From: VRUE01 sp963702955 | GTDB lineage: Bacteria > Actinomycetota > Thermoleophilia > Solirubrobacterales > 70-9 | Assembly: GCA_963702955.1 (NCBI GenBank) | Contig: OY969774.1 | Location: forward strand, 124,001-188,000 | DNA length: 64,000 bases | Reading direction: 5' to 3' | Part shown: positions 45,151 to 55,893 of the stretch, one piece after another | Layout: every line of letters begins with the position of its first letter | Numbering within the stretch: the stretch's first letter is position 1 | Position numbers and translations under genes: made by a program | The notes under the pieces: model-generated | What the model was told of the DNA's origin: nothing | The model's database searches: none | The model's input: only the letters and a program-made list of their open reading frames with translations

Positions 45151-46524
45151 CTACAGGCCGGCTGCTTCTATGAGCTTGAGCCAGATCTCAGACCTGGTCG
45201 GGTAGGCGGCGACCGCGTGGCGCAGGCGTTGCAGCTGTACTTCTCCTACGATCGCCACGGTTGCCGCTTGGAGGAAGTCTGCCGTCTCGAAGCCGGTGAA
45301 GGTTGCGCCGACGATGGTTTCGCTTATTTGGTCGATTACCAGGCGGGAGGTGCCGCCGGTGTCCTTGCCGTAGAAGCTGGCGCCGGCCGTGCCGTCGGTG
45401 GGGACGTCGATCGCGTGGGCGTCGATTCCGGCCTCTTCGGCCTGGGCGAGGGTCTTGCCCACCGCGGCTACCTGCGGGTCGGTGAAGGTGACGCGCGGGG
45501 AGCCGAGGTCTTCGGCGATCGCCTCGACCTCGCGGCCGAGCACGTTCTCCGCCGCTACCCAGGCCTGGTACTTGCCCATGTGGGTGAAGAGGGCGCGGCC
45601 GTTGACGTCGCCGACGGCGTAGAGCCACTCGCGGCCGCCGACCCGCAGGCGGTCGTCGGCGTCGAGGAAGCCGTGCTCGCCCGGCTCGACGCCGGCGATG
45701 TCGAGTCCGATCCCCTCGCTGCGGGGCTTGCGGCCGACGGCGACGAGGATCTCGGCCGCCTCGACCTTGCCGCCGTCATCGAGCTCGACGGCGACGCCAC
45801 CGTTGCTCGCGGAGACCCGCTCGGCGTGGACGCCGGTGCGCACGTCGACCCCGTAGGCGTCGTGCAGCGAGGTGGCGACCTGCTCGCCGGCGAAGGGCTC
45901 CTCGCGTGGCAGCAGCCCCGCTTCCCCCTCGATCAGCGTCACCTTCGTTGTCAACGTCGACCAGGCCTGCGCCAGCTCGGAGCCGACCGGGCCGCCGCCG
46001 AGGACGAGCATGCTCGACGGCACCTGCTTGGCGGTGGTCGCGTCGCGGTTGTTCCAGGCCGGGACCGAGTCGAGGCCGTCGATCGGCGGCATCGCCGCGC
46101 CGCTGCCGGTGGCGACGACGACCGCCCGGCGGGCGACCAGGACGTCGTCGCCGACGGCTACGCGCCGTTCCCCGTCCAGCCGGCCCTCGCCGCGGAACAA
46201 CTCGATCCCGCGTTCCTCCAGCCAGGGCAGCTGAGCGGAGTCGTCGAGGTCGTGGATCACCTCATCGCGCCGCTCCAGCACCGCCTGCGGATCGAGATCG
46301 CCGCTGACCGCGGCGGCGACGCCGGGCACCCGCCGCGCCTCGGCAAGCAGCTCGCCCGGCCGTAGCAGCGCCTTCGAGGGCATGCAGGCGTAGTAGGAGC
46401 ACTCGCCGCCGACCAGGTGCTGCTCGACGATCGCCACCTCCAGACCGCCGTCGGCCAGGCGCCCCGCGCAGACCTCGCCGGGGGCGCCGGCGCCGATCAC
46501 GATCGCGTCGAATTCGCGCGGCAT
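45151..46524 (-). CDS. Pyridine nucleotide-disulfide oxidoreductase (Lpd/mercuric reductase-like)
   Basis: 457 residues. FAD motif AIVIGAGAPGEVCAGRLAD, the redox disulfide GGECSYYACMPSKALLRP (CxxxxC), NAD motif LVLGGGPVGSELAQAWS and C-terminal dimerisation domain are complete. The C-terminal catalytic His of the HPTxxE motif is replaced: the sequence reads AVAAYPTRSE. So it is probably not a standard dihydrolipoamide dehydrogenase. ATG 46524 is chosen because it gives the family N-terminus; the tmRNA promoter overlaps its start region. Confidence 0.88.
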   Translation of the reverse strand: MPREFDAIVIGAGAPGEVCAGRLADGGLEVAIVEQHLVGGECSYYACMPSKALLRPGELLAEARRVPGVAAAVSGDLDPQAVLERRDEVIHDLDDSAQLPWLEERGIELFRGEGRLDGERRVAVGDDVLVARRAVVVATGSGAAMPPIDGLDSVPAWNNRDATTAKQVPSSMLVLGGGPVGSELAQAWSTLTTKVTLIEGEAGLLPREEPFAGEQVATSLHDAYGVDVRTGVHAERVSASNGGVAVELDDGGKVEAAEILVAVGRKPRSEGIGLDIAGVEPGEHGFLDADDRLRVGGREWLYAVGDVNGRALFTHMGKYQAWVAAENVLGREVEAIAEDLGSPRVTFTDPQVAAVGKTLAQAEEAGIDAHAIDVPTDGTAGASFYGKDTGGTSRLVIDQISETIVGATFTGFETADFLQAATVAIVGEVQLQRLRHAVAAYPTRSEIWLKLIEAAGL

Positions 46525-46535
46525 CGTGAGCAGCG

Positions 46536-46541
46536 TACAAT
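46536..46541 (+). promoter_or_regulatory. Candidate -10 box of ssrA
   Basis: TACAAT lies 17 bases before the mature tmRNA 5' end, a fitting place for transcription start of a short leader removed by RNase P. No strong -35 is seen. Confidence 0.35.
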
Positions 46542-46557
46542 CGGAAGCACATAGCAC

Positions 46558-46915
46558 GGGGGCGACAGGCTTCGACCTGGTCGGTCCGTGCGAACGGTTG
46601 CAGGTCGAGGTTGCCGGAGGCCTCGTTAAACACCGGCACCAACCAATACGTGCGGACCATGAGTTCGCCCTCGCTGCTTAGTTAGATCTAGGTGAGTGAG
46701 AGTCGGCCCTCTCCCGCCCGCGGAGAGGGGCACCGGCTTCAAATGCGGGCTTACCCGAGCGGATCGCCCCGTCCGCCAGGGGACATCTCAGAGGGCTCTG
46801 TCTCCCGTAGTGCCCGCCGGCGCGGACCCCGGGAGACGAGAATCAAGCGCCGGCTATACCTGTAGAGACCTTCGCGCTACGGCCAGGGACGCCGGTTCAA
46901 TTCCGGCCGCCTCCA
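46558..46915 (+). ncRNA. ssrA: Transfer-messenger RNA (tmRNA)
   Basis: Rescues stalled ribosomes and tags the incomplete protein for proteolysis. The 5' end GGGGGCGACAGGCTTCGACC and 3' end with T-arm gccgg-TTCAATT-ccggc and acceptor CGCCTCC-A form the tRNA-like domain (7-bp acceptor with one G-U pair). CCA is not encoded. The tag frame ends ...ADHEFALAA followed by TAG at 46679-46681; read back to 46625 it is VKHRHQPIRADHEFALAA, but the exact resume codon is uncertain. Length about 358 bases. Its partner smpB lies 3 kb upstream. Confidence 0.95.
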
Positions 46916-46928
46916 TAGAGTCCCGGCG

Positions 46929-47474
46929 ATGGATCGCTACGTCGCCTTCCTGCGCGGGATGAACCTCGGCGGGCGGCGGATCGCGAACGAGGACCTGCGC
47001 TCGCATTTCGAGGCGCTGGGCTGCGAGGAGGTGGCGACCTTCCGCGCCAGCGGCAACGTGATCCTCGTCGCGGACGAGGGGGAGGAGCCGCTGGCGGCGC
47101 GGCTCGAAGCCGGCCTGGAGGAGAGGCTCGGCTACGAGGTGCCGGTCTTTCTGCGCAGCGCCGACGAGCTGCTGGCGATTGCAGCCGCGGAGCCGTTCGA
47201 CCCAAAAGCCGTCGAAGGCTCAGCCGGCAAGCTCCAGGTCGCGCTGCTGCGCGAGACCCCCGCGGCGGCGGCACGCAAGCAGGCGCTGGCGCTGGCGAGC
47301 GACGCCGACCGCCTCGCGGTCGAGGCCCGCGAGCTCTACTGGCTCCCCGGCGGCGGCATCTCCGAATCGGACCTCGACCTGAAGGCGCTCGCCGCCGCGC
47401 TCGGCCCGACCACGATCAGGACCAAGGGCACGATCGACCAGATAGCCGCCAGGCACTTCGGGCATCCGAGATAG
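46929..47474 (+). CDS. DUF1697 family protein
   Basis: 181 residues. The start MDRYVAFLRGMNLGGRRI, the FRASGNVIL segment and VEARELYWLPGGGISESDL are characteristic of the DUF1697 family, whose function is not known. It begins 13 bases after the tmRNA end. The next gene follows after 9 bases. Confidence 0.88.
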   Translation: MDRYVAFLRGMNLGGRRIANEDLRSHFEALGCEEVATFRASGNVILVADEGEEPLAARLEAGLEERLGYEVPVFLRSADELLAIAAAEPFDPKAVEGSAGKLQVALLRETPAAAARKQALALASDADRLAVEARELYWLPGGGISESDLDLKALAAALGPTTIRTKGTIDQIAARHFGHPR

Positions 47475-47483
47475 GGTCGGCGC

Positions 47484-48173
47484 ATGGGCGACGTCTTCCT
47501 TCTCGCATTCCTGGCGGCGCTCTACCCGACCCTGCTGGCGGCGACGACCGTGATGCTGATGCTGCCGCACCCGAAGCGGCTGCTGATCGGCTATCTGCTC
47601 GGCGCGGCGATGACCAGCATCACGCTCGGCCTGGTGATCGTCTTCGCGCTCAAGGACTCGGGGCTGCTCGACACCGGCCAGACGACGCTCGGACCGGGGG
47701 AGGACATCGTCCTCGGGACGCTCGCCTTGGCGCTCGCCTTCGTGCTCGGCACGGGGCGCGACGAGAAGGTGGTCGAGCGTCGCAAGGCGCGCAAGGCGGC
47801 GAAGGGGAAGGCCAGGGAGGGACCGCCCCGCTGGCAGCGCGAGCTGGGCCGCGGCTCGGCCCGCGTCACCTTCGCCGTCGGCGCCCTTCTCACCCTGCCC
47901 GGCGCCACCTACATCGCCGCCCTCAGCCGGATCGCCGACGAGGGGCTCGGCGTCCCGCTGACCGTGCTCTCGGTCCTCGCCTTCAACCTGATCATGCTGA
48001 TCCTGCTCGAGGCGCCCCTGCTCAGCTACACCTTCGCGCCTGAGTGGACGCCGCAGGCGATTGAGCGCGGCAAAGAGAAGCTGCGCTTGCGCGGCCGCGT
48101 CTGGGCGACCCGCGCCGCTCTCTTCTTCGGTGCCCTGATGATCCTCCGTGGCGTCCTCGCCCTGATCATTTGA
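47484..48173 (+). CDS. GAP-family membrane protein (SfLAP-like)
   Basis: 229 residues with about six membrane segments and a basic cytoplasmic loop (VVERRKARKAAKGKAREG). The start LLAFLAALYPTLLAATTVMLMLPHPKRLLIGYLLG matches the GAP/Sap family named after the mycobacterial sulfolipid-1-addressing protein, implicated in lipid export. The substrate here is unknown. It is followed by a long hairpin that could be its terminator. Confidence 0.8.
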   Translation: MGDVFLLAFLAALYPTLLAATTVMLMLPHPKRLLIGYLLGAAMTSITLGLVIVFALKDSGLLDTGQTTLGPGEDIVLGTLALALAFVLGTGRDEKVVERRKARKAAKGKAREGPPRWQRELGRGSARVTFAVGALLTLPGATYIAALSRIADEGLGVPLTVLSVLAFNLIMLILLEAPLLSYTFAPEWTPQAIERGKEKLRLRGRVWATRAALFFGALMILRGVLALII

Positions 48174-48225
48174 CGCCGACTGGCGAGTTGTACACCCCAT
48201 AGGGTGCAAAAGTCGCCAGTCGGCG
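48174..48225. terminator. Long perfect-stem hairpin after the GAP gene
   Basis: cgccgactggcga (48174-48186) pairs perfectly with tcgccagtcggcg (48213-48225), and an inner stem caccc/gggtg (48193-48197, 48202-48206) sits inside. No T-run follows. It may terminate the preceding transcript or belong to a palindromic repeat family. Confidence 0.55.
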
Positions 48226-48253
48226 GATTTCTCCGTCCGTCATCCTCGACTTC

Positions 48254-50132
<1,879 letters not shown>

Positions 50133-50158
<26 letters not shown>

Positions 50159-51440
50159 CCTGCGCGCCCCCGGCCGGGGCGAGGGTGATGTTGCGGACCT
50201 TGACCTTCTCCGGATTCGGGTCGGGCGCGCTCAGCTCGGCCCGTTCGAGGATCGTCCGCAGCACGACCCGCATCTCGTACTCGGCGAAGGCGGCGCCGGC
50301 GCAGCGGCGGACGCCGCCGCCGAACGGGATCCAGGCGTAGTTGTCGGGCCGGACGCCGAGGAACCGCTCGGGGCGGAACTCGCCGGGGTCGGGGAAGAGG
50401 TCCTCGCGATAGTGGAGAGCGGCGATCGCGGCCATCGTGAAGGTCCCGGCGGGAATCTCGTAGCCGCCGATCTCCAGCGGCGCGGTCAGCTTGCGGGCGA
50501 CGTTGACGATCACCGGGCGGGCTCGCAGCGTCTCTCGGACAGTCGCCTCGAGGTAGGAGTCCTCGCCGGCGGCGATCGACCCGCGCAGCCGCTCGAGCAC
50601 CCGCGGGTTGCGGAGCAGCCGCTCGAACGCCCAGGCCAACCCGGTGGCGGTCGTCTCGTGGCCGGCGGCGAGGATCGTCACCAGCTCGTCGCGCAGCTCC
50701 TCGTCGCTCATCGGGCTGCCGTCGTCGTGGCGGGCGCGCAGCAGCAGCGAGAGGACGTCGTCGCGCTCCTCGTCGGCGTCAGCACCCTCGCTGCGATGTA
50801 GGGCGATCTCCTCGTAGATGAACTCGTCGAGAGCCTCGCGGGCGCGGACGAACCGTGCCCAGGGGCTGAACCGGCCGAGGCTGCGGCGCAGCGGCGGGAA
50901 GGCCGTGACCATGCTGACGCGGGCGCTGAAGGCCTCGATCAACTGCTCGAAGCGGTCGAGCCGCCGCTCGTCGTGGACGCCGAAGACCGCTCGCATGATC
51001 ACCGCCAGGGTGATCCGCTGGGTGTGCGTCCGCAGCGCGAACGGCTCCCCGACCGGCCAGCTCTCCATCTCCTGCAGGGTGGTCTCGCGCATCAGCTCGC
51101 CGTAGCGCTCGATCCGCTCGCCGTGGAAGGGCGGCAGCAGCAGTTTGCGCTGCTGCATGTGCGGCGCCTCGTCGAGGGTGAGGACCGAGTTGGGGCCGAG
51201 CGCCGGCTCGAGCACGGTCGCGTTGGCCTCGCCGGCGTGCATCTGCTCGGGCGGGCCGGTGAAGAGCTGTTTGACGAGGGCCGGGTCGGCGACGTAGACG
51301 AGCCGCTTGTAGAAGGGAAAGGAGACCGTGAAGACGTCGCCGTAGCGGCGCTGCAGGTCGATCAGGAAGCCGAGCGGGTTGCGCGCGTAGCGCAGCACCT
51401 GGACCGTCGCCGGCAGGCCTGACCCGGGAGGGAAAGGCAT
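50133..51440 (-). CDS. Cytochrome P450
   Basis: 435 residues. I-helix AGHETTATGL, K-helix ETLRARP (ExxR), and heme-binding FGGGVRRCAGAAFAEYE with the Cys thiolate ligand are present. The N-terminus (PFPPGSGLPATVQVLRYARNPLGFL) has no membrane anchor, as usual for bacterial P450s. Its ATG overlaps the purU stop by one base. No dedicated redox partner is adjacent; the [3Fe-4S] ferredoxin and reductase at 30.7-32.1 kb could serve. Confidence 0.95.
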
Positions 51441-52384
51441 CAGAAGACGATCGTCCGCGGCCCGTCAACCAGCACCCGGTCGTCGAGGTGGGCCTTGACG
51501 GCGCGGGCGAGGACCAGTCGCTCGACGTCGCGCCCGATCCGCATCAGGTCGCCGATCTCGTCGCGGTGGCTGACCCGGGTCACGTCCTGGTCGATGATCG
51601 GTCCCGCGTCGAGCTCCTCGGTCACGTAGTGGGCGGTGGCGCCGATCAGCTTGACGCCGCGCTCGTGGGCGCGCGCGTAGGGGTCGGCGCCGACGAAGGC
51701 GGGCAGGAAGCTGTGGTGGATGTTGATCGCCGGCGCGCCCAGGCGCTCGAGGAAGCCGGCCGAGAGGACCTGCATGTAGCGGGCGAGGACCAGCAGCTCG
51801 ACCTCGCCTTCGAGCAGCTCCAGGACCCGCTCCTCCGCTGCCTCCCGCTCGCCCTCCGCGACCGGGACGTGGTGGAAGGGGAGGCCGAGCGATTCGACCT
51901 GCTCGGCGTGGTCGGGGTGATTGGAGACGACGGCGACGACCTCGCCGCCCAGCTCGCCGCTGCGCCAGCGCCACAGCAGGTCGGAGAGGCAGTGGTCTTC
52001 GCGCGAGACCATGATCGCCACCCGTTTCGGCTCGCCGGGCTCGGCGAAGCGATGGTCCATCTCCAGCGGCACCGCCAACTCGTGCTCGAAGCGGCGGTGC
52101 AGCGCCGCCCGCTCGGTCTCCGGCGCCGGGTCGAAGGCCATCCGCATGAAGAACCGTCCCTCGTCGCTGGAGTGCTGGTCGGCGTCGACGATGTTGCGGC
52201 CCGCCTCGGCGAGGAAGCCGCTGACCGCGGCGATCAGGCCCGGCCGGTCGGGACAGGCGAGCAGCAGCCGTGAGGTGGGGGAGTCGCCGGGGATGCGGGG
52301 ATGATTGCGGTTGACGCGATGATCCGCAGTCTGCGCATCCCGATCTCCACCGGCTCGCCCAGTGCCTGACGCCGAGCGGCGCAC
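51440..52384 (-). CDS. purU: Formyltetrahydrofolate deformylase
   Basis: Releases formate from 10-formyltetrahydrofolate. An N-terminal ACT domain (RLLLACPDRPGLIAAVSGFLAEAGRNIVDADQHS) is followed by the formyltransferase-like domain with INIHHSFLPAF and GATAHYVTEELDAGPIIDQD (catalytic Asn, His, Asp). The start is unclear. The only in-frame start codon before the ACT domain is GTG 52384, which adds about 35 unusual residues and overlaps the 5' end of the divergent P-type ATPase by 23 bases. A non-standard start nearer 52280 is possible. Confidence 0.88.
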   Translation of the reverse strand: MRRSASGTGRAGGDRDAQTADHRVNRNHPRIPGDSPTSRLLLACPDRPGLIAAVSGFLAEAGRNIVDADQHSSDEGRFFMRMAFDPAPETERAALHRRFEHELAVPLEMDHRFAEPGEPKRVAIMVSREDHCLSDLLWRWRSGELGGEVVAVVSNHPDHAEQVESLGLPFHHVPVAEGEREAAEERVLELLEGEVELLVLARYMQVLSAGFLERLGAPAINIHHSFLPAFVGADPYARAHERGVKLIGATAHYVTEELDAGPIIDQDVTRVSHRDEIGDLMRIGRDVERLVLARAVKAHLDDRVLVDGPRTIVF

Positions 52385-54203
52385 GCGCCTGCTGCCGCTG
52401 CTCACGCTCGCCCTGATCCTCGCCGGGGGAGCGCTCCACCTCGGCGGCCTGCCAACCGCCGGCGACGCGGTCTGGGCGGCGACCGTCGCGATCATGCTGG
52501 TGCCGCTGACGGTCTCGATCGCGCGGACCCTAGCTGCCGGCCGGGTCGGGGTCAACGCGATCGCCCTGGTGGCGATGGCGGGTGCGCTCGCGGTCGGCGA
52601 ATACCTGGCCGGGGCGGTGATCGCGCTGATGCTCTCCGGTGGCAACGCGCTCGAGGCGTCGGCCTCGCGGCGCGCCCGGCAGGAGCTGACGGCGCTGCTG
52701 GAGCGGATGCCGACCGTCGCCCACCGCCGCGCCGACGGCGGCTGGCAGGAGGTGGCGGTCGGCGAGTTGGGGGTGGGGGACACGGTCCTGGTCCGGGCCG
52801 GCGAGCTGGTCCCGGTCGACGGCGCCCTCGCTGGCGCCGAGGCGGTCGTCGACGAATCGGCTCTGACCGGGGAGTCGCTGCCGGTCACCCACGCGCGCGG
52901 CGCGGCCGTTCGCAGCGGCGCCGCCAACGCCGGCGACGCGTTCGAGCTCGAGGTCACTCGGGTCGCGGCGGAGAGCGCCTACGCCAACATCGTCCGCCTG
53001 GTCCGCGCCGCCGAGACGCAGCGCGCCCCGTTCGTCCGCATCGCCGACCGCTACGCGGCCCTCTTCCTGCCGCTGACGCTGGCGCTCGCCGCGATCGCCT
53101 GGGCGGCCAGCGGCGACCCGGTCCGCGCCGTCGCGGTGCTGGTCGTCGCGACGCCCTGCCCGCTGATCCTGGCGGCGCCGATCGCGATCGTCTCCGGCGT
53201 CTCCCGGGCCGCCCGCTGCGGGGTGATCGTCAAGGGCGGCGCCGCGATCGAGCGCCTCGGCGAGGCCCGCACGGTGCTGGTCGACAAGACCGGCACGCTC
53301 ACCCTCGGCGAGCCGGCGGTGCGCGAAGTGGTCGCCCTCGAGGGCGACGAAGAGGAGATCCTGCGGCTCGCCGCCTCGGTCGACCAGCTCTCCGCCCACG
53401 TGCTGGCCGAGGCGCTCGTCCACGAGGCGGAGCGGCGCGGCCTGGAGCTGGCCGATCCCGTCGGCGCGGTCGAGCAGCCGGGGCAGGGGATCGAGGGCAC
53501 GGTCAACGGCCGGCGGGTCGCGGTCGGCAGCGGCGCCTGGCTGCGCTCGCGCGGCTACGCGGTCGAGCGGGCCTCGGCGGTCGGCGGCGACGGCGAGGAC
53601 GCGGGCCTGGCGAAGGTCCTGATCGGGGTCGACGGCCGGCTGGCCGGGGTCGCGGTGATGGCCGACCGCCTGCGCGAGGATGCCCGCGGGCTGGCCGCCG
53701 AGCTGCGCGCCGCCGGGGTGCGGCGGGTGGCGATGGTGAGCGGCGACCGCCGCTCGGTCGCGGAGCGGATCGGCGAGGAAACCGGGGTCGACGAGGTCTA
53801 CGCCGAACAGAGCCCGGAGGACAAGCTCGAGGTCGTCCGCGCGATGCGCGAGGACCCCGAGACGGCGCCGGTGGTGATGGTCGGCGACGGCGTCAACGAC
53901 GCGCCGGCGTTGGCCCTCGCCGACGTCGGCATCGCGATGAGCGGGCCGGGGGCGACGGTCTCCTCGGAGACGGCGGACGCGGTGATCGTCGCCGACCGCG
54001 TCGACCGCGTCGCGACGGCGGTGGCGATCGGCCGCCGCTCCCTCGGGATAGCCCGCCAGAGCGTCGTCTTCGGCATCGGCCTCAGCGCCGTCGCGATGGT
54101 CTTCGCCGCCCTCGGATACATCCCACCCCTCGCCGGCGCCCTGCTCCAGGAGGGCATCGACGTGGCGGTGATCCTCAACGCCCTCAGGGCCCTCACCGAC
54201 TGA
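52362..54203 (+). CDS. P1B-type heavy-metal ATPase
   Basis: 613 residues. Actuator TGES, phosphorylation site DKTGTL, and hinge GDGVNDAPAL are complete. The transmembrane metal motif reads TPCPL rather than CPC, and the P1B-specific HP dipeptide is HV (SAHVLAEAL). There is no N-terminal metal-binding domain. These features point to a divergent P1B subgroup, and the metal cannot be predicted safely. Start GTG 52362 overlaps the suggested purU start, so one of the two starts is probably wrong. Confidence 0.9.
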   Translation: MPDAERRTRLLPLLTLALILAGGALHLGGLPTAGDAVWAATVAIMLVPLTVSIARTLAAGRVGVNAIALVAMAGALAVGEYLAGAVIALMLSGGNALEASASRRARQELTALLERMPTVAHRRADGGWQEVAVGELGVGDTVLVRAGELVPVDGALAGAEAVVDESALTGESLPVTHARGAAVRSGAANAGDAFELEVTRVAAESAYANIVRLVRAAETQRAPFVRIADRYAALFLPLTLALAAIAWAASGDPVRAVAVLVVATPCPLILAAPIAIVSGVSRAARCGVIVKGGAAIERLGEARTVLVDKTGTLTLGEPAVREVVALEGDEEEILRLAASVDQLSAHVLAEALVHEAERRGLELADPVGAVEQPGQGIEGTVNGRRVAVGSGAWLRSRGYAVERASAVGGDGEDAGLAKVLIGVDGRLAGVAVMADRLREDARGLAAELRAAGVRRVAMVSGDRRSVAERIGEETGVDEVYAEQSPEDKLEVVRAMREDPETAPVVMVGDGVNDAPALALADVGIAMSGPGATVSSETADAVIVADRVDRVATAVAIGRRSLGIARQSVVFGIGLSAVAMVFAALGYIPPLAGALLQEGIDVAVILNALRALTD

Positions 54204-54223
54204 CCGCACCCACGCCGCCGCAT

Positions 54224-54263
54224 ATGAAGGGTTTGGGGGTCTGGGGTGCCCCAAAACCTTCAT
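54224..54263. repeat. Dispersed palindromic repeat family A, copy 3
   Basis: Arms atgaagggtttgggg and ccccaaaaccttcat pair at 14 of 15 positions. It lies 20 bases after the P-type ATPase stop and is the best-formed copy of the family. Confidence 0.75.
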
Positions 54264-54402
54264 TTTGCCGGTGCAGGATCGATTTCAGATGGGGATTCGA
54301 TGACCGAGTCGTGCCCATGCTCGTGTCGATGTGCACGTAATCGCGGCGCTCTGTGAGCGCGATCACTCTCCGGCGGTCGCGATCCCGTCACGGTCCCGCG
54401 CC

Positions 54403-54897
54403 GTGTTCACAAAACGCACATATTCCGTCCCTGCTCTTTTCGTCGCCCTCGCCGTCCCGGCGGCCGCTCACGCGGCTTCCCCCGGCGACGACGCGCCGCC
54501 GCAGCGCGTCGGCATCTCAGCCGCGCAGCCTGTGGCGATGGCGTCACTGACCCGCCCGGTCGAGCGCTTCCACCGCGCGATCCGCGTCAGCCTCCACCGC
54601 ATCCGCGCCACCCGTCGCGCTCGCATCGACCGCGAACGCCACGAAGCTTTCGCAACTCTCCCCGGCGGCGTCTCCCAAGCCACCCTCGACGCGATCGGCG
54701 CCTGCGAGTCCGGCGGCGACCCCACGGCCGTCTCCTCGGACGGCACCTACCGCGGCAAGTACCAGTTCGACTACGGAACCTGGGAATCCGTAGGCGGCAC
54801 CGGCGACCCCGCGGCAGCTCCCGAAGCCGAGCAGGACTACCGCGCCGCCTTGCTCTACGCCGAGGCCGGCTCCAGCCCCTGGCCGATCTGCGGTTAA
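54403..54897 (+). CDS. Secreted Rpf-like transglycosylase-family protein
   Basis: 164 residues with a signal peptide (SVPALFVALAVPAAAHAAS). The C-terminal 75 residues form a small lysozyme-like domain: LDAIGACESGGDPTAVSSDG (catalytic Glu), YRGKYQFDYGTWESVGG and SPWPICG. These are typical of resuscitation-promoting-factor/transglycosylase-like domains that cleave peptidoglycan. GTG 54403 is chosen because it directly begins the signal peptide. An intrinsic terminator follows. Confidence 0.87.
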   Translation: MFTKRTYSVPALFVALAVPAAAHAASPGDDAPPQRVGISAAQPVAMASLTRPVERFHRAIRVSLHRIRATRRARIDRERHEAFATLPGGVSQATLDAIGACESGGDPTAVSSDGTYRGKYQFDYGTWESVGGTGDPAAAPEAEQDYRAALLYAEAGSSPWPICG

Positions 54898-54905
54898 CCA
54901 TGGTC

Positions 54906-54951
54906 AGCGGGAGGGGAGTCGCCGGGCACCCCTTCCCGCTCAACTTTTTTT
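54906..54951 (+). terminator. Intrinsic terminator after the Rpf-like gene (family B repeat, inverted copy)
   Basis: The arms agcgggagggg and ccccttcccgct form a stem, followed by a run of seven T (54945-54951). On the other strand it aligns with repeat family B (copy at 54987-55033), so this repeat family may work as mobile terminators. Confidence 0.8.
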
Positions 54952-54986
54952 GAAGACAGGCTGCGGCCGTCCGAGGTTGTCTCTCC

Positions 54987-55033
54987 AAAAAAAGTACAAG
55001 CCGCGGGAAGGGGTACCCGACGCCTCCCCTACG
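54987..55033. repeat. Dispersed repeat family B, copy 4
   Basis: Begins aaaaaaagtacaagccgcgg and continues with the ggaaggggtacccgacg core and cctcccctacg. It is inverted relative to the copy at 54906-54951, 36 bases away, and directly precedes the HD gene start. Confidence 0.75.
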
Positions 55034-55891
55034 ATGCGCGCGATGAACGACGAGGCTGTCCCGGCGCCCGATCCCAAGGGGCCTACACGCAAGCTGCCGA
55101 AGGAGGCGATAGCTGAGGCCAAAGTGCGGGCGCCGACCCGGGGCAACCGCAAGCTGGAGGAATTCCTCGACGCCGTCAACGGCGACGAGCAGGTGCGGAC
55201 CTGGTGGTACATGGCCCAGGTCCACGCCGAACGGCTGGGGATGTCGGACCACTCCTGGGTCCACACCCAGATCGTCCTCAACATCGCCCTGCGCCTGCTG
55301 CGCCTGCTGGTCAAGGCGAGGGTCGAGCCGGCGGTTGTCGCCGACCACGGGATGTCAACCCGCGACGCCGAGGTGGTGGTCGCCGGCGGCGCCCTGCTGC
55401 ACGACGTCGGCATGTCGATCCACCGCGCCGACCACGAGGCCTACAGTCTCTTCCTCGCCGGCGGCGCCCTCGAACGGCTGCTCGCCGGCCCCTACCGCGA
55501 GCCGAAGCGGACGATCGTCGCCTCGGAGATCCTGCACGCGATCATCGGCCACCGCCGCCGCGGCGAGCCCTACACGCTGGAGGCCGGCGTGGTGCGGGTC
55601 GCCGACGCGCTCGACATGGCCCAGGGCCGGACCAGGATCCCGCTCGAGGCGGGACAGGAGGGGATCCACTCGATCTCCGCCGCGGCGATCGACGAGGTGC
55701 GGATCGAGGCCGGCGAGGAGCGGCCGGTGCGGATCGAGATCGAGCTCAACAACTCGGCCGGGATCTTCCAGGTCGACGACCTGCTGGCGACGAAGATCCG
55801 CGACACCCCACTAGAGGGCCGGGTCGAAGTAGCGGCGAAGATCGAGGGCGAGACGGAGAAGCGCCTACTGAGCGGCTTCAAACTCGACTGA
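55034..55891 (+). CDS. HD-domain phosphohydrolase-like protein
   Basis: 285 residues. The HD metal motif is LLHDVGMSIH (about residues 116-125), with an upstream His in HSWVHTQIV and later IIGHRRRGEPYTLEAGVVRVADALDMAQ. The C-terminal third resembles a small beta domain. Related proteins hydrolyse nucleotides or RNA ends; the substrate is unknown. ATG 55034 or 55043 is the start. Upstream sequence is repeat, which makes longer starts unlikely. Confidence 0.82.
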   Translation: MRAMNDEAVPAPDPKGPTRKLPKEAIAEAKVRAPTRGNRKLEEFLDAVNGDEQVRTWWYMAQVHAERLGMSDHSWVHTQIVLNIALRLLRLLVKARVEPAVVADHGMSTRDAEVVVAGGALLHDVGMSIHRADHEAYSLFLAGGALERLLAGPYREPKRTIVASEILHAIIGHRRRGEPYTLEAGVVRVADALDMAQGRTRIPLEAGQEGIHSISAAAIDEVRIEAGEERPVRIEIELNNSAGIFQVDDLLATKIRDTPLEGRVEVAAKIEGETEKRLLSGFKLD

Positions 55892-55893
55892 GA

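Noticed and set aside
54264..54402. Possible c-di-AMP (ydaO) riboswitch before the Rpf-like gene
   Set aside because: Known in some actinobacterial rpf leaders, but I find none of the conserved riboswitch segments here.
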